From the NCBI GenBank assembly GCA_022561875.1, contig JADFQJ010000025.1, positions 1 to 36,006 of the forward strand: a stretch of 36,006 bases of DNA. The letters are read 5' to 3'. Made by a program: the position numbers and the translations under genes. The DNA comes from Bacteroidota bacterium (lineage in GTDB: Bacteria > Bacteroidota > Bacteroidia > Bacteroidales > VadinHA17). Shown piece after piece: positions 6,780 through 15,591 of the stretch. Below the pieces are notes generated by a model. The model worked only from the letters and a program-made list of their open reading frames with translations. It made no database searches and was not told the DNA's origin. Positions within the stretch are counted from its first letter, which is position 1. The number at the start of each line of letters is the position of its first letter.

Positions 6780-9563
6780 TCACTTTGCGTCTTTTACGCA
6801 GCGGAACCCGACGGTAGCATTACGGTCGAAGCCCGGTGAGACCATAAGGAGCATTTGTGTTTTATCAAGCTGTTGCGGACCGCCCTGTACGTACCACCAG
6901 CTTGATGCAGGCTTGTAATAACTTCCCCCGCGAATAATGACAAAATAGTAACTTCCGTTATCATAAACATCATCGGTAAGCTGCCATACATTCCCAACCA
7001 TATCCATAACTTTAAAAGGGCTTTTTCCTTTCGGGAATGTATTAACGGGTGTGGGTCGCCCGAAAGCATTGTTACATTTGGTACCGTGGAATGTATCACC
7101 CCAGGGCCATAACCGCCCATCAGTCCCCTGTGCTGCATACTGCCATTCAATTTCGGTTGGCAGACGTTTGCCGGCCCATTCGGCATAAGCCCGGGCATCT
7201 TCAATACTTACCCATACCACAGGATAGTTAGCCTGCCCTTGCACATACATATTGTTCTCCCAGTGTTTCATGAAATTTGCCGGATATTCAGGCTGATACC
7301 CGGAACTTTCAAGGAATTCATAGAACTTTGAATTGGTAACAGGATATTTATCCATGAAGAACCTGTCAATATGCACCTTGCGCGGCCGAGAATAATCAGG
7401 ATATGGTATAAATTGATCGGGGTTGGTAACTAAAAACTCAAAATCCCCCTCTCCTATTTCTTCCATACCTGCAGGTGATCTTTTAACCGGTTTTGTGGGT
7501 TTCACCTCACTGATCAACCAGGGTTTTCCCGGCTCCATTCCTACCACAACTTCATCCATAAGTTCTTTTTCATCAAACAACTGGATCACTACCTTACCCT
7601 CATACCTTCCGAAAATCTCACTGATCTTTAACTTAACCGGTTTTGGTTCAAACTCTACAGGCTTTTTTTCATACGATGGATCTCCCTTCCATACCAGGAT
7701 CTTTTTTCCTTCTGCAGAATTAATAAAGAGAGAATCACCTCTCAGGCTGACCCCCAGAATATCTGGAAGGCGGGCTACACAATCCACATTTCCTTCCCTA
7801 CGTGAATTCAACCACCCCTTATTAAAGGCTTTCACTTTTACCGGGATCATCCATTCATCGCCTGATTTAACAGGTTCCAGGGCTTCATGGTTCCACAGAC
7901 TGACAAAATGATATCCTTCTTCGGGAACAACTTTAAACAATGGAGCTGACACGCCCTCAGGTATTAAACTAAAAATGGTATATAATGTCTTATTCCTGTT
8001 TTGCCAGCGGTTTACCCATACACTGTCTGTTACTGTCGGGATAAGCGGTCTCCACCGGTCGTTCAGAAACACTGATGAATTTTGCCTGAGGATCATAGTT
8101 GTACGTCCAAGGTATCTGTAATCTTCTTCCATCCATCCGGGACGTCCGGGAGCAAATGTATTTAACTCCGTGCCATAACCATTAAAGAATGAGATTGCCA
8201 CCTCGCGGTGGATCCTTCCCCGGCTAAGCTGACAAACCCTGAAGATGGCAAATTCAGGCTTTATCAGTTTATTCAGATTAAGTGGAGGGGGCATAAAAAT
8301 AGCATCATGAACCCTGCCTGAAATTATACCGGGCATATCTTTCGGTACTGCCATGCCCTCTGAATACATGATCACTCCTTCTTTCACTCCATCGGCTGCC
8401 TCCTGAAGTTTTTTACTGGAACTTCCATGGCAATCCAGTACAACTCCATCAGCGCCTGTGCTCCTGATAAGTCTTGCCATACCTTCATAAGGATCCTCTT
8501 CACGTGTACTCTTGTCCCATGGATTATATTCAATAAAGAATTTTGTGGAATTGCTTTGTGCATACCTTGCAAGTTCCTTAATTTTATCCAATCCCAAAGG
8601 CATATCTTCATACAGATCCCATTGGCTCCTTTCATCGATACCAAGACGGGGCCATGTTGGCCATAAACCGAATACATCATAGCCCCCGAAATATTTTTTC
8701 CCTTCTTCTAAAAATCCGAAAAAATTATACTTCCCTTCAAACCGGTCATAATAATTATGATCCCACGCGAACTGGAGTGTTATAATATATTTGTCCCGTA
8801 TCCATTTCAGATCTTCCCTCTCATAAAGCGAATTATCAAAAGACTCCAGATCGTACAAGTACCTGTCCTGGAACATTAGCTGCATTCCGTTTTGCCAATC
8901 TCCCTTAAAAACATCCGCATAGATTGTATATTCAACATTCCCTCTTGGAGGAACCACAGTTTTATAGCGGTGTTTCTGTGAATCATCGGCAGATGTTCTC
9001 CGGGCAATTGCACAAGCTGAAAGATTATCGTCAAGTTCAATCGAACCATATCCCATTTCCCAGGCGTTATCTGGCAAAATAACTCCAACCGGTCCGAACC
9101 CCGGTCTGAATATCTTTGTACGGGCCAAAGCCCATTGACCTGTCCCTGTAATATAAATATGGTCATCAACTGCCCCGAAAGGTACCACATTCGATATCTC
9201 AATAGTATCGACAGATATATTCTTAATTGTAAGAACCGCTTTCCAACCCGGTTCAAAACCGGGAACAGGTTCCAGGTTACCCTGTATACTACTTCCAAGC
9301 TGGTATCTGAACAACTCTCCTTCCTTTATCACTTTTGCATCGCCGGAAAGAAACTTTTCATTATTAATCTCCAGGCTGAACAAAGACACAGGAATATTTG
9401 GATTTTGCTTATTACCATTTTCCAGTAAAATAGCAACAACAGAAAGACCTTTAGACTGGTCGATTTCAATATTCCTGATTGTTTGAGCGGCTCCTGTTGT
9501 AATATTAACCAGAACTATTATAATAAAACAAAAAATTCCGGGGATAATCCTGAATACTTTCAT
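6780..9563 (-). CDS. Secreted barrel-like protein fused to a SUMF1 (FGE-sulfatase) domain
   Basis: A 927-residue exported protein with a signal peptide (MKVFRIIPGIFCFIIIVL..., cut near TTGAAQ). A beta-rich region comes first. A central part follows (about 250-520) with barrel-like segments: FFIEYNPWDKST, TGADGVVLDCHG and VIMYSEGMAV. A C-terminal SUMF1/formylglycine-enzyme fold (about 700-925) carries MDKYPVTNSKFYEFLESSG, GKRLPTEIEWQYAA, MVGNVWQLTDD, IIRGGSYY and VGFRCV. The two copper-binding cysteines of true FGEs are not seen in the segment after RGGS, so sulfatase activation is unlikely. The central region resembles a glycosidase, with Asp in VLDCHG and Glu in YSEG as candidate catalytic residues. 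That role is inference. Neighbours deal with sugars. Confidence 0.8.
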   Translation of the reverse strand: MKVFRIIPGIFCFIIIVLVNITTGAAQTIRNIEIDQSKGLSVVAILLENGNKQNPNIPVSLFSLEINNEKFLSGDAKVIKEGELFRYQLGSSIQGNLEPVPGFEPGWKAVLTIKNISVDTIEISNVVPFGAVDDHIYITGTGQWALARTKIFRPGFGPVGVILPDNAWEMGYGSIELDDNLSACAIARRTSADDSQKHRYKTVVPPRGNVEYTIYADVFKGDWQNGMQLMFQDRYLYDLESFDNSLYEREDLKWIRDKYIITLQFAWDHNYYDRFEGKYNFFGFLEEGKKYFGGYDVFGLWPTWPRLGIDERSQWDLYEDMPLGLDKIKELARYAQSNSTKFFIEYNPWDKSTREEDPYEGMARLIRSTGADGVVLDCHGSSSKKLQEAADGVKEGVIMYSEGMAVPKDMPGIISGRVHDAIFMPPPLNLNKLIKPEFAIFRVCQLSRGRIHREVAISFFNGYGTELNTFAPGRPGWMEEDYRYLGRTTMILRQNSSVFLNDRWRPLIPTVTDSVWVNRWQNRNKTLYTIFSLIPEGVSAPLFKVVPEEGYHFVSLWNHEALEPVKSGDEWMIPVKVKAFNKGWLNSRREGNVDCVARLPDILGVSLRGDSLFINSAEGKKILVWKGDPSYEKKPVEFEPKPVKLKISEIFGRYEGKVVIQLFDEKELMDEVVVGMEPGKPWLISEVKPTKPVKRSPAGMEEIGEGDFEFLVTNPDQFIPYPDYSRPRKVHIDRFFMDKYPVTNSKFYEFLESSGYQPEYPANFMKHWENNMYVQGQANYPVVWVSIEDARAYAEWAGKRLPTEIEWQYAAQGTDGRLWPWGDTFHGTKCNNAFGRPTPVNTFPKGKSPFKVMDMVGNVWQLTDDVYDNGSYYFVIIRGGSYYKPASSWWYVQGGPQQLDKTQMLLMVSPGFDRNATVGFRCVKDAK

Positions 9564-9635
9564 TAGGAAATGACTAAAATGGCTAAAATTCAGCTCATTT
9601 ATTATTTGTATGAAGGCTTGTGTTGCGCCAGGAAT

Positions 9636-10814
9636 TTACCTGGTCATGAATTTATATACAGTTGAATGGGTGTATTTTTCGCCCGGTTTAAGGATTGTTG
9701 ACGGGAAATCAGGCTGATTTGGCGAATCAGGATAATGCTGGGTTTCAAGGCAAAAACCGTAATGCTTTAAATAAACAACATCATTTTTCCCAGTAACCGA
9801 TCCGTCAAGAAAATTACCGGTATAGAACTGCACACCCGGCTCGGTTGAATAAACCTCCATTACCCGTCCACTTTCGGGTTCGGTTACCGAAGCAATTAGC
9901 CCTAATGCATCAGCATCATTGTTAACTACATAGCAATGATCGTAACCTCCGGGGACATCATCAATTCGTGCACCTATTTTCATAGCGGTATTAAAATCCA
10001 AAGGGGTTCCCTCAACCACCGGTAGATCACCGGTTGGAATTAAACTTTCATCAACAATAACATATCTGCCAGCATCGATCATCACCTCATGACCAAGCAT
10101 ATCCTGCTTACAGGCAGTCAGGTTAAAATAGCTGTGATGAGTAAGGTTAACCGGACCGGCTTTATCAGTAACTGCTTCGTAATCAATCTTCAGCTCATTG
10201 TCATTGGTTAGAGTATATGTAACGGTTACATTCAGGTTTCCCGGGTAACCTTCTTCCATATCTTCACTCAAATAAGTAAGTTTTAGTGCCGAACCATTTG
10301 CAGTCTCAACCGGTTCAGCATCCCATACTTTTTTATCAAATCCTTCCAGACCACCATGAAGATGGTTCTCACCGTTATTCACAGCCAGGGTATACTCTTT
10401 TCCATCTACTGTGAATTTTCCTTTAGCGATGCGGTTTCCATAGCGACCCACAATTGCCCCAAAATACGGATGTTCGCCGAGGTAACCTTCGAGATTATCA
10501 AATCCAAGTACCACATCCTCGAAATTTCCATTTTTATCGGGTACAATGATTGAAGTTACAATGCCTCCAAAATTCGTGATTTTCACGATCATTCCCTGGT
10601 TGTTTTTCAATGTAAATAAATCAACCTCGATATCACTTTTTGTTGTTCCGAATGACTCTCTTGTTATTTCCATTTGTTCTTTGATTTTATTTTTTTCTTT
10701 AACAGTCTGCCCTGAATTGCATCCAACAAATATCAGGGTTAATAAAAAAACGATAATGCCGGTCAGAATCTTTCTATCTGACAGCAAATTAAAAGAAAAA
10801 GTTTTCATATTCAT
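9636..10814 (-). CDS. galM: Aldose 1-epimerase (galactose mutarotase), lipoprotein
   Basis: A 392-residue enzyme that interconverts alpha and beta anomers of aldoses such as galactose or glucose. An N-terminal lipoprotein signal ends in LIFVGC, so the mature protein is probably membrane-anchored outside the cytoplasm. Family motifs seen are GRYGNRIAKGKF, NHLHGG (substrate-binding His), NLTHHSYFNL (catalytic His) and FCLETQHYPDSPNQP (catalytic Glu). The length is normal for Bacteroidota secreted GalM. It lies 72 bp downstream of the SUMF1 fusion gene's start on the same strand and is transcribed first, so the two may form one unit. The 290-bp region upstream (10815-11104), divergent from the small lipoprotein gene, shows no other gene. 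Confidence 0.93.
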   Translation of the reverse strand: MNMKTFSFNLLSDRKILTGIIVFLLTLIFVGCNSGQTVKEKNKIKEQMEITRESFGTTKSDIEVDLFTLKNNQGMIVKITNFGGIVTSIIVPDKNGNFEDVVLGFDNLEGYLGEHPYFGAIVGRYGNRIAKGKFTVDGKEYTLAVNNGENHLHGGLEGFDKKVWDAEPVETANGSALKLTYLSEDMEEGYPGNLNVTVTYTLTNDNELKIDYEAVTDKAGPVNLTHHSYFNLTACKQDMLGHEVMIDAGRYVIVDESLIPTGDLPVVEGTPLDFNTAMKIGARIDDVPGGYDHCYVVNNDADALGLIASVTEPESGRVMEVYSTEPGVQFYTGNFLDGSVTGKNDVVYLKHYGFCLETQHYPDSPNQPDFPSTILKPGEKYTHSTVYKFMTR

Positions 10815-11104
10815 AAAATATTGGTTTTATAGTTAGCAAATTTGCAGGACGCAAGATAGTGAATTTGACTTAAACAGGCTATTTTTCCATTTCGAAAAAA
10901 TGAATAATAAGAAAAGTTGTTAGAATGTATCATCCCCAATACGCTCCTTCATTTTCTTTACATTTTTCCAACTGACACCTACTCATTTTCCGGATGAACC
11001 GAAAAAAATATCACTATTTTTATTATTTTAAACAAATATGTTACTATTAATAAAAACATTATAGTAATAATTACGTATAAATAACAAAACAGAAAGACTT
11101 ATAT

Positions 11105-11308
11105 ATGCGAAGTTTTATTAAAATATTTTTGTTGTTATTAATTTTTGTTTTTTGCAGTACTCTTAATACAGGTTGTAGTTCATCTTCAAAAACAAGAAAA
11201 GCAAAACGAAGAATTATACATGTAGATAATACAAAACTTGGCAAGAATAAAGTCTTTTATTCAAAAAGCTATCAAAGAAAACTGAAAAACAGAAAGAAGA
11301 GAAGGTAA
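11105..11308 (+). CDS. Small basic lipoprotein
   Basis: A 67-residue protein with a hydrophobic signal and lipobox-like LNTGCSSSS at residues ~20-28. A very basic tail follows (KTRKAKRR..., KNRKKRR). It would leave a lipidated, strongly positive peptide of about 44 residues in the envelope. No family is recognised. The clean signal-plus-lipobox layout and a separate ATG make it more than a chance frame, though its size limits certainty. Confidence 0.55.
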   Translation: MRSFIKIFLLLLIFVFCSTLNTGCSSSSKTRKAKRRIIHVDNTKLGKNKVFYSKSYQRKLKNRKKRR

Positions 11309-11418
11309 TATGTAATTAGTAGTACCGGATTCTTTTTCTTCACTTATCTTACTACATTTGGGATTTTTCCATGGATCAGGTTTTACAACCTGTAACAAAA
11401 AATACTATCTCCTGTTTT

Positions 11419-12519
11419 ATGAAAACCAAGTTTAAACAAATCCTTGATCAATTTGATATCAAGGGTGAACCGGCAAGAGTTGAACCCTATGGCACAGGCC
11501 ATATAAACGACACCTACCGGGTTATCAATTCAAATACAAAATACCCGGATTATCTTCTTCAAAAGATCAATAACCGGATATTCAAGGATATTCCTGGATT
11601 AATGGATAATATCAGGAGGGTTACCGAACACCTGCGAAAAAAATTAAAGGATATCCCGGGCAGTATACCTGACAGGGAAGCCCTGTCACTTATTCCCTCA
11701 AAATCAGGAGATTGGTACTATCATGATGAAGAGGGCAATTATTGGCGGCTATATCTGTTCATTAAAAAACATCGTTCATACGATATTGTTAAGAACCATG
11801 CGCAGGCATACGAAGGTGGCAGAATGTTCGGAAAATTTCAGGCTTTGCTTGCTGATATACCTGGAGGAGCTCTTAACGAGACAATTCCGGGCTTTCATGA
11901 TATCAATAAAAGACTGGATACTTTTTACCAAACCCGTGAAGCAGACCCTGAAAAAAGAGCAGGCGATGTAAAACCGGAGATCGATTTTGTCAGATCACGC
12001 GTGACAGAAATGGGCAGAATACTACGGTTGGGACAGGATGGAAAAATACCGGAACGAATCACACACAACGATACCAAATTCAATAATGTACTGCTTGACC
12101 ACCATGATAAAGGACTATGTGTAATTGACCTGGACACGGTTATGACCGGGTATGTTCATTACGATTTCGGCGATTCTATAAGGACATCAGCAAATACTGC
12201 TTCTGAGGATGAAAAAGATCTGTCAAAAGTAAAGATGGACATCAACCTGTTTGAAGGATATGCAAAAGGATTCCTTAAAGAAACAAAAGATGCCCTGACC
12301 CGGACCGAGATTGATAACCTTGCTTTTTCAGCCAAACTGATGCCGTTCATAATAGGACTCAGATTTCTTACAGATCATATTGATGGCGATAATTACTTTA
12401 AAACCGCTTATCCTGATCATAACCTTATAAGAGCAAGAACGCAATTCAAACTCGTTGAAAGTGCTGAAGAACAATTCAGCCGGATGGAGGATATTATTCG
12501 AAGAATATGTTCAGAATGA
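11419..12519 (+). CDS. NahK-like sugar 1-kinase (aminoglycoside phosphotransferase fold)
   Basis: A protein of about 366 residues with the APH/choline-kinase fold, resembling the N-acetylhexosamine 1-kinases of glycan-degrading bacteria (often mislabelled mucin desulfatase). It would phosphorylate N-acetylhexosamine at C1 in the cytoplasm. Motifs are the N-terminal GTGHINDTYRV, YLLQKIN, the catalytic loop RITHNDTKFNNVLLD and the metal-binding VIDLDTVMTGYVHYDFGDSIR. I chose ATG 11419 (MKTKFKQILDQF) because family members start there. The in-frame ATG at 11371 would add 16 unconserved residues. The nearby mutarotase and symporter fit sugar uptake and activation. Exact substrate not provable. 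Confidence 0.85.
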   Translation: MKTKFKQILDQFDIKGEPARVEPYGTGHINDTYRVINSNTKYPDYLLQKINNRIFKDIPGLMDNIRRVTEHLRKKLKDIPGSIPDREALSLIPSKSGDWYYHDEEGNYWRLYLFIKKHRSYDIVKNHAQAYEGGRMFGKFQALLADIPGGALNETIPGFHDINKRLDTFYQTREADPEKRAGDVKPEIDFVRSRVTEMGRILRLGQDGKIPERITHNDTKFNNVLLDHHDKGLCVIDLDTVMTGYVHYDFGDSIRTSANTASEDEKDLSKVKMDINLFEGYAKGFLKETKDALTRTEIDNLAFSAKLMPFIIGLRFLTDHIDGDNYFKTAYPDHNLIRARTQFKLVESAEEQFSRMEDIIRRICSE

Positions 12520-12526
12520 AGGGACA

Positions 12527-12561
12527 ACTGGTTACTGGTTACTGGTTACTGGTTACTGGTT
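12527..12561. repeat. Five exact tandem ACTGGTT heptamers (gap 12520-12864)
   Basis: ACTGGTT is repeated five times without error just after the kinase stop. Degenerate AAAGGCA heptads follow (about 12578-12596). The rest of the 345-bp gap is AT-rich. It holds a TAATTTTG word at ~12681-12688 that could be a -7 element, but no convincing -33 box and no gene. Confidence 0.9.
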
Positions 12562-12864
12562 AAGAATTGTGATGAGGTGAAAAGGCAAAAGGCAAAAGTG
12601 AAGAGAGAAGAGCCGGAAAGTAAAGAGTAAGAAGGAAAACAACTTATAACTCTTAAAAGGTGATAAGATGAAAATTATAATTTTGTAGAACAAACATTGA
12701 TTTGTTTATTTACACTGGTTTACCTGCAAACCAAGAATCTTCTGTTAAAATTATCTTAACAAAAACTACCTTCGTCAACATTTTTCCTGCATTCGTGTAA
12801 TTGTTTAAACAAAAAGGTTTATCTACCGTATATATAAGTAAGAAAACAAAAGCGGAGGTATAAG

Positions 12865-13293
12865 ATGAAAACAATAAAAATAATATTACTGATCGGGATA
12901 ATAAGTGGTTTTACAAACACAGTAATCGCTTTTGATAAAAAATCCCAAAAAGAAATAACAGAAAAATATTCAGAAAACGGCTATTTAACAAAAAAGGAAT
13001 TAAAAAGGGAATACTTCCAGGGCACATACTACATTTATAACGAAAAATACAGTCAGGCGCTGCATGTATTCTCCAAACTGCTGAAAAACGATCCGGAGAA
13101 TTCCAATTTATCCTTCTATGTCGGGATATGCTATTATAAGTTGGAAAAGTACAATATTTCAAAAAAGTATCTTAAGGATGCTGTTAAAAATATCAGTGAT
13201 GATTATAAAGACAGTGTGTTTGAAAAAAACGCTCCCTCTGAAGCACAACATTTCCTTGATAAAATTAATGAACTAGCGTCTGTGGGTGAATAG
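12865..13293 (+). CDS. Periplasmic TPR-type repeat protein
   Basis: A 142-residue exported protein. The signal peptide is MKTIKIILLIGIISGFTNTVIA. Two or three tetratricopeptide-like helical pairs follow: FQGTYYIYNEKYSQALHVFSK, then NSNLSFYVGICYYKLEKYNIS. It ends with a short helix (EAQHFLDKINELASV). It has an unusually strong Shine-Dalgarno for this window, GCGGAGG about 7 bases before ATG, which fixes the start. Function unknown; such short TPR proteins usually hold protein partners together in the envelope. A hairpin terminator follows 35 bp after the stop. Confidence 0.8.
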   Translation: MKTIKIILLIGIISGFTNTVIAFDKKSQKEITEKYSENGYLTKKELKREYFQGTYYIYNEKYSQALHVFSKLLKNDPENSNLSFYVGICYYKLEKYNISKKYLKDAVKNISDDYKDSVFEKNAPSEAQHFLDKINELASVGE

Positions 13294-13328
13294 AAGATTT
13301 TATATTACAGGGTTTCGGGTTAATAAAT

Positions 13329-13364
13329 AAAAAAGCATCTGCCGGTTGGCAGGCGCTTTTTTTT
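13329..13364. terminator. Bidirectional intrinsic terminator
   Basis: An A-tract (13329-13334) leads into a stem GC-xx-CTGCC / GGCAG-xx-GC with loop GGTT, then eight T (13357-13364). It can end transcription of the TPR gene (+) and of the converging isomerase gene (-). Confidence 0.85.
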
Positions 13365-13376
13365 ATTTTGTAAGAA

Positions 13377-13409
13377 ACTCACCGGGTGACTTGAAGTCAC
13401 CCGGTGAGT
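13377..13409. repeat. Perfect 33-bp palindrome, REP-like or terminator stem
   Basis: The arms are ACTCACCGGGTGACTT (13377-13392) and AAGTCACCCGGTGAGT (13394-13409) around one central G. It lies 7 bp past the isomerase stop and 12 bp from the intrinsic terminator. It is much more GC-rich than its surroundings and lacks its own T-tract. It may be a mobile palindrome or an extra barrier to read-through. Confidence 0.8.
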
Positions 13410-13416
13410 GATTGGC

Positions 13417-14283
13417 TTAATGTGAATCCAGATACTCCACACACTTTTTAATATCCGGTACGGAATTCTCCCAGTTATGCTCATATTCGATAGTATACAC
13501 ACCATCGAAATTTTGCCTGTCCAGTTCGGCAAGTATTGCAGGCATATCCAGAACACCTTCTCCAAAAACTACAGTATAAGCTTCAAGGTCATTCATAAGA
13601 TTCATATCCTTATAATGAAGGCTTTTTATCCTGCCTTCAAGGGTTTTCAGACATTCAACCGGATCTTTCCCTGACCGTGCCCAGTGTCCGATATCAGCAC
13701 ATGCCCCGATACGATCGCTTTTGTCCATTATTGCTGCCAAGACCACTTCGGGATCCCAGTAAAAAGATGGTGTCGGATGATTATGGATCCCGATATTGAT
13801 CTCATATTTATCGCAAAGGGTACCGATATAATCAAGATGCGTAGTATCCGGTTCGGCTGTAATTACTTCTATTCCCATATCTGCAGCAAATTCAAATACT
13901 TTATCCCATCCTTCCGGCTCATCAATACCTCCTACAACACCATAACATACCAGTTTAACACCTGCATCATTCAATTTTTTCTTAATTATATCCCTGGTTT
14001 CCTGATCCATTGTAAAATGAGTATTTCCTTCAATTTCACCACCGATATCCTGACCGGGATATGCTTCAATATAAGGCGCACCGGCTTCAACGGTTTTGTC
14101 AATAGCTTCAAAAAACGTAAACTCTTTGAACGAATATGCCTGAACAGCTACCTTCCGGTCAACTTTCTGCTCCTTTACGGCTGCTCTCTGCTCCTTTGGA
14201 GCACTATTTTTACAACTCACCGCAAAGCCGGCAACGGCAAGTGTAACAACAATTAAAGAAAAGTTTTTTACTAAATTTTTCAT
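13417..14283 (-). CDS. Sugar phosphate isomerase/epimerase family lipoprotein
   Basis: A 288-residue xylose-isomerase-like TIM barrel. An N-terminal SPII signal ends in GFAVSC, so the enzyme is probably anchored in the envelope after lipidation. Likely metal-binding segments in family order are VITAEPD, IGIHNHPTPSF, GACADIGHWARSG, KSLHYKDM and VYTIEYEHNWEN. The length matches short members (IolE/IolI-like). Exported members are common in Bacteroidota and often act on sugar-derived compounds, but the substrate is unknown. The gene ends at the double hairpin shared with the TPR gene. Confidence 0.85.
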   Translation of the reverse strand: MKNLVKNFSLIVVTLAVAGFAVSCKNSAPKEQRAAVKEQKVDRKVAVQAYSFKEFTFFEAIDKTVEAGAPYIEAYPGQDIGGEIEGNTHFTMDQETRDIIKKKLNDAGVKLVCYGVVGGIDEPEGWDKVFEFAADMGIEVITAEPDTTHLDYIGTLCDKYEINIGIHNHPTPSFYWDPEVVLAAIMDKSDRIGACADIGHWARSGKDPVECLKTLEGRIKSLHYKDMNLMNDLEAYTVVFGEGVLDMPAILAELDRQNFDGVYTIEYEHNWENSVPDIKKCVEYLDSH

Positions 14284-14352
14284 AAGATTTTGTGATTTTA
14301 ATGTTTAAGAAATATGTTTGTTAAAGATTATTTACATTCTCTTCCAATCTTC

Positions 14353-14390
14353 CCCTGTAGAAATAGCTCCTGCGTCGCATTTCACAGGGC
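14353..14390. repeat. Intergenic GC-rich hairpin with CAGGGCAGGC end; microrepeats to 14521
   Basis: CCCCTGTAGAAATAG and CATTTCACAGGGCAGG pair across a short loop containing CTCCTGCGTCGC. The 13-mer CACAGGGCAGGCA recurs at ~32581 in another gap, so this may belong to a dispersed palindromic repeat family. The rest of 14284-14521 holds degenerate GTAACTAGTAAC and CTCTTCGA words of 7-8 bp spacing and no gene. Confidence 0.5.
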
Positions 14391-14521
14391 AGGCATTATT
14401 CCATTAATATAAATGTTATATGTTCTTCTTCTTAACCCGTAACTAGTAACCCGCAACTCTTCACACTACAACACAATTTCTCAACTCTTCGAACCTTAGA
14501 CCTTTCGACTCTTCGACTTCC

Positions 14522-15589
14522 TCACTCTTCCTGTTGTTTTCTCATTTTTCTTTCTTTTTTCTTACTTCCTGAGAATAGTCTGATAAGCCAGCTATGCTCA
14601 ATAGCATCGGAAGCTTCCTGAATCTCAATAATTCCACGGTTCAGGTTTCCAAGGGTTATAGAAATGCTGTCAGAGAAAGCGCTGTCAGTCAGCAACTTAT
14701 TTATAAAACCTTTCCCTGTGTTTATCTGGTTAGTTATTTCGGCCAGGTTTTTTGTTGCCTCCCTTGTACTGGCGCTTGTATATGCAATATTTTGAAGAAA
14801 GGAGGTATCGGTAAAAGCTTTTCCGAAAATCCCTTCACCCTGGTTTATTCTTCTGGCAATATTCACCAGGTTTTCTGATGCAATGGCCAGGTTCTCACTT
14901 ACCTGGTGCAATTCCTTTACCAAAGAAGTATCAGACAGCAGATGACCAATTAAACCATATTCATTGACGATCTGGTCGGTGATAGTTGCAAAGTTATCTG
15001 TCAGTTCGGCTGTATTGGCGCTAATCCGATCAAGATTTTGTGAAAAAACGGTGTCTGCGAATATCTGTCCGAATATTCCTTCTCCCCTGTTCACTTTTTC
15101 TGTAATATCGACCAGGTTTCGGGTAATAGCAGTAGTATTCCTTGAGGATTTTTCCAGTTCGCGCATTATATCTGCAATTTCAATACCCTGGCCGGTAGGA
15201 AGAATATCTCCATCTTCAATAATTTCCATGTCAAAAGAGCCCGGCATTATGTTCACCACCTTATTTCCGAGTAATCCTGTAACTGTAATTACTGCTTTTG
15301 AATCTTTCCTGATAAATTTTCCAACATTCTTATCAAGCATAAAATCAACCAGAATTGAGGTATCATTAATAATGGTAATATTGCTAACTGCCCCGATATC
15401 AATACCTGCGAACCTGACATTACTACCTACCTGCAACCCTTGTACATCGGTAAATATTCCCCTGGCCATCAGAGAAGTTCCAAAAATACTTTGCCGAACT
15501 CCGATTGTATATATACCCAGAATCAGGATCAGTATGCCGATACTGACAAACAGGCCAAGCTTAATGGATTTGTTTCTGTTCATTTGCAT
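14522..15589 (-). CDS. mlaD: MlaD/MCE-domain lipid-transport protein
   Basis: A 355-residue substrate-binding subunit of an Mla-type lipid ABC transporter that moves phospholipid between membranes. One N-terminal membrane anchor is followed by an MCE domain (GIFTDVQGLQVGSNVRFAGI, GLLGNKVVNIMPG; residues ~40-120). A helical region (~150-320) has four similar units centred on VNRGEGIFGQIF, VNEYGLIGHLL, INQGEGIFGKAF and INTGKGFINKLL. Such helical repeats often build a tunnel or needle in MCE proteins. A clear GGAGG precedes the start and the gene begins 2 bp after mlaF, so the two are co-translated. No MlaB or MlaC is present, as usual outside Proteobacteria. Confidence 0.9.
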   Translation of the reverse strand: MQMNRNKSIKLGLFVSIGILILILGIYTIGVRQSIFGTSLMARGIFTDVQGLQVGSNVRFAGIDIGAVSNITIINDTSILVDFMLDKNVGKFIRKDSKAVITVTGLLGNKVVNIMPGSFDMEIIEDGDILPTGQGIEIADIMRELEKSSRNTTAITRNLVDITEKVNRGEGIFGQIFADTVFSQNLDRISANTAELTDNFATITDQIVNEYGLIGHLLSDTSLVKELHQVSENLAIASENLVNIARRINQGEGIFGKAFTDTSFLQNIAYTSASTREATKNLAEITNQINTGKGFINKLLTDSAFSDSISITLGNLNRGIIEIQEASDAIEHSWLIRLFSGSKKKERKMRKQQEE

Positions 15590-15591
15590 AG

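Noticed and set aside
6780-7700. Active formylglycine-generating enzyme (sulfatase maturation)
   Set aside because: The SUMF1 fold is clear, but the metal-binding cysteines are not seen in the expected segment and no sulfatase gene is nearby.
11371-11418. Upstream ATG as kinase start
   Set aside because: It would add 16 residues without family similarity. ATG 11419 gives the usual N-terminus.
12527-12561. CRISPR array
   Set aside because: The repeat unit is only 7 bp with no spacers and no cas genes. The same holds for the other heptamer arrays.
13477-14256. Long plus-strand frames opposite the isomerase gene
   Set aside because: They are antisense shadows of a gene with a clear signal peptide and family motifs on the minus strand.
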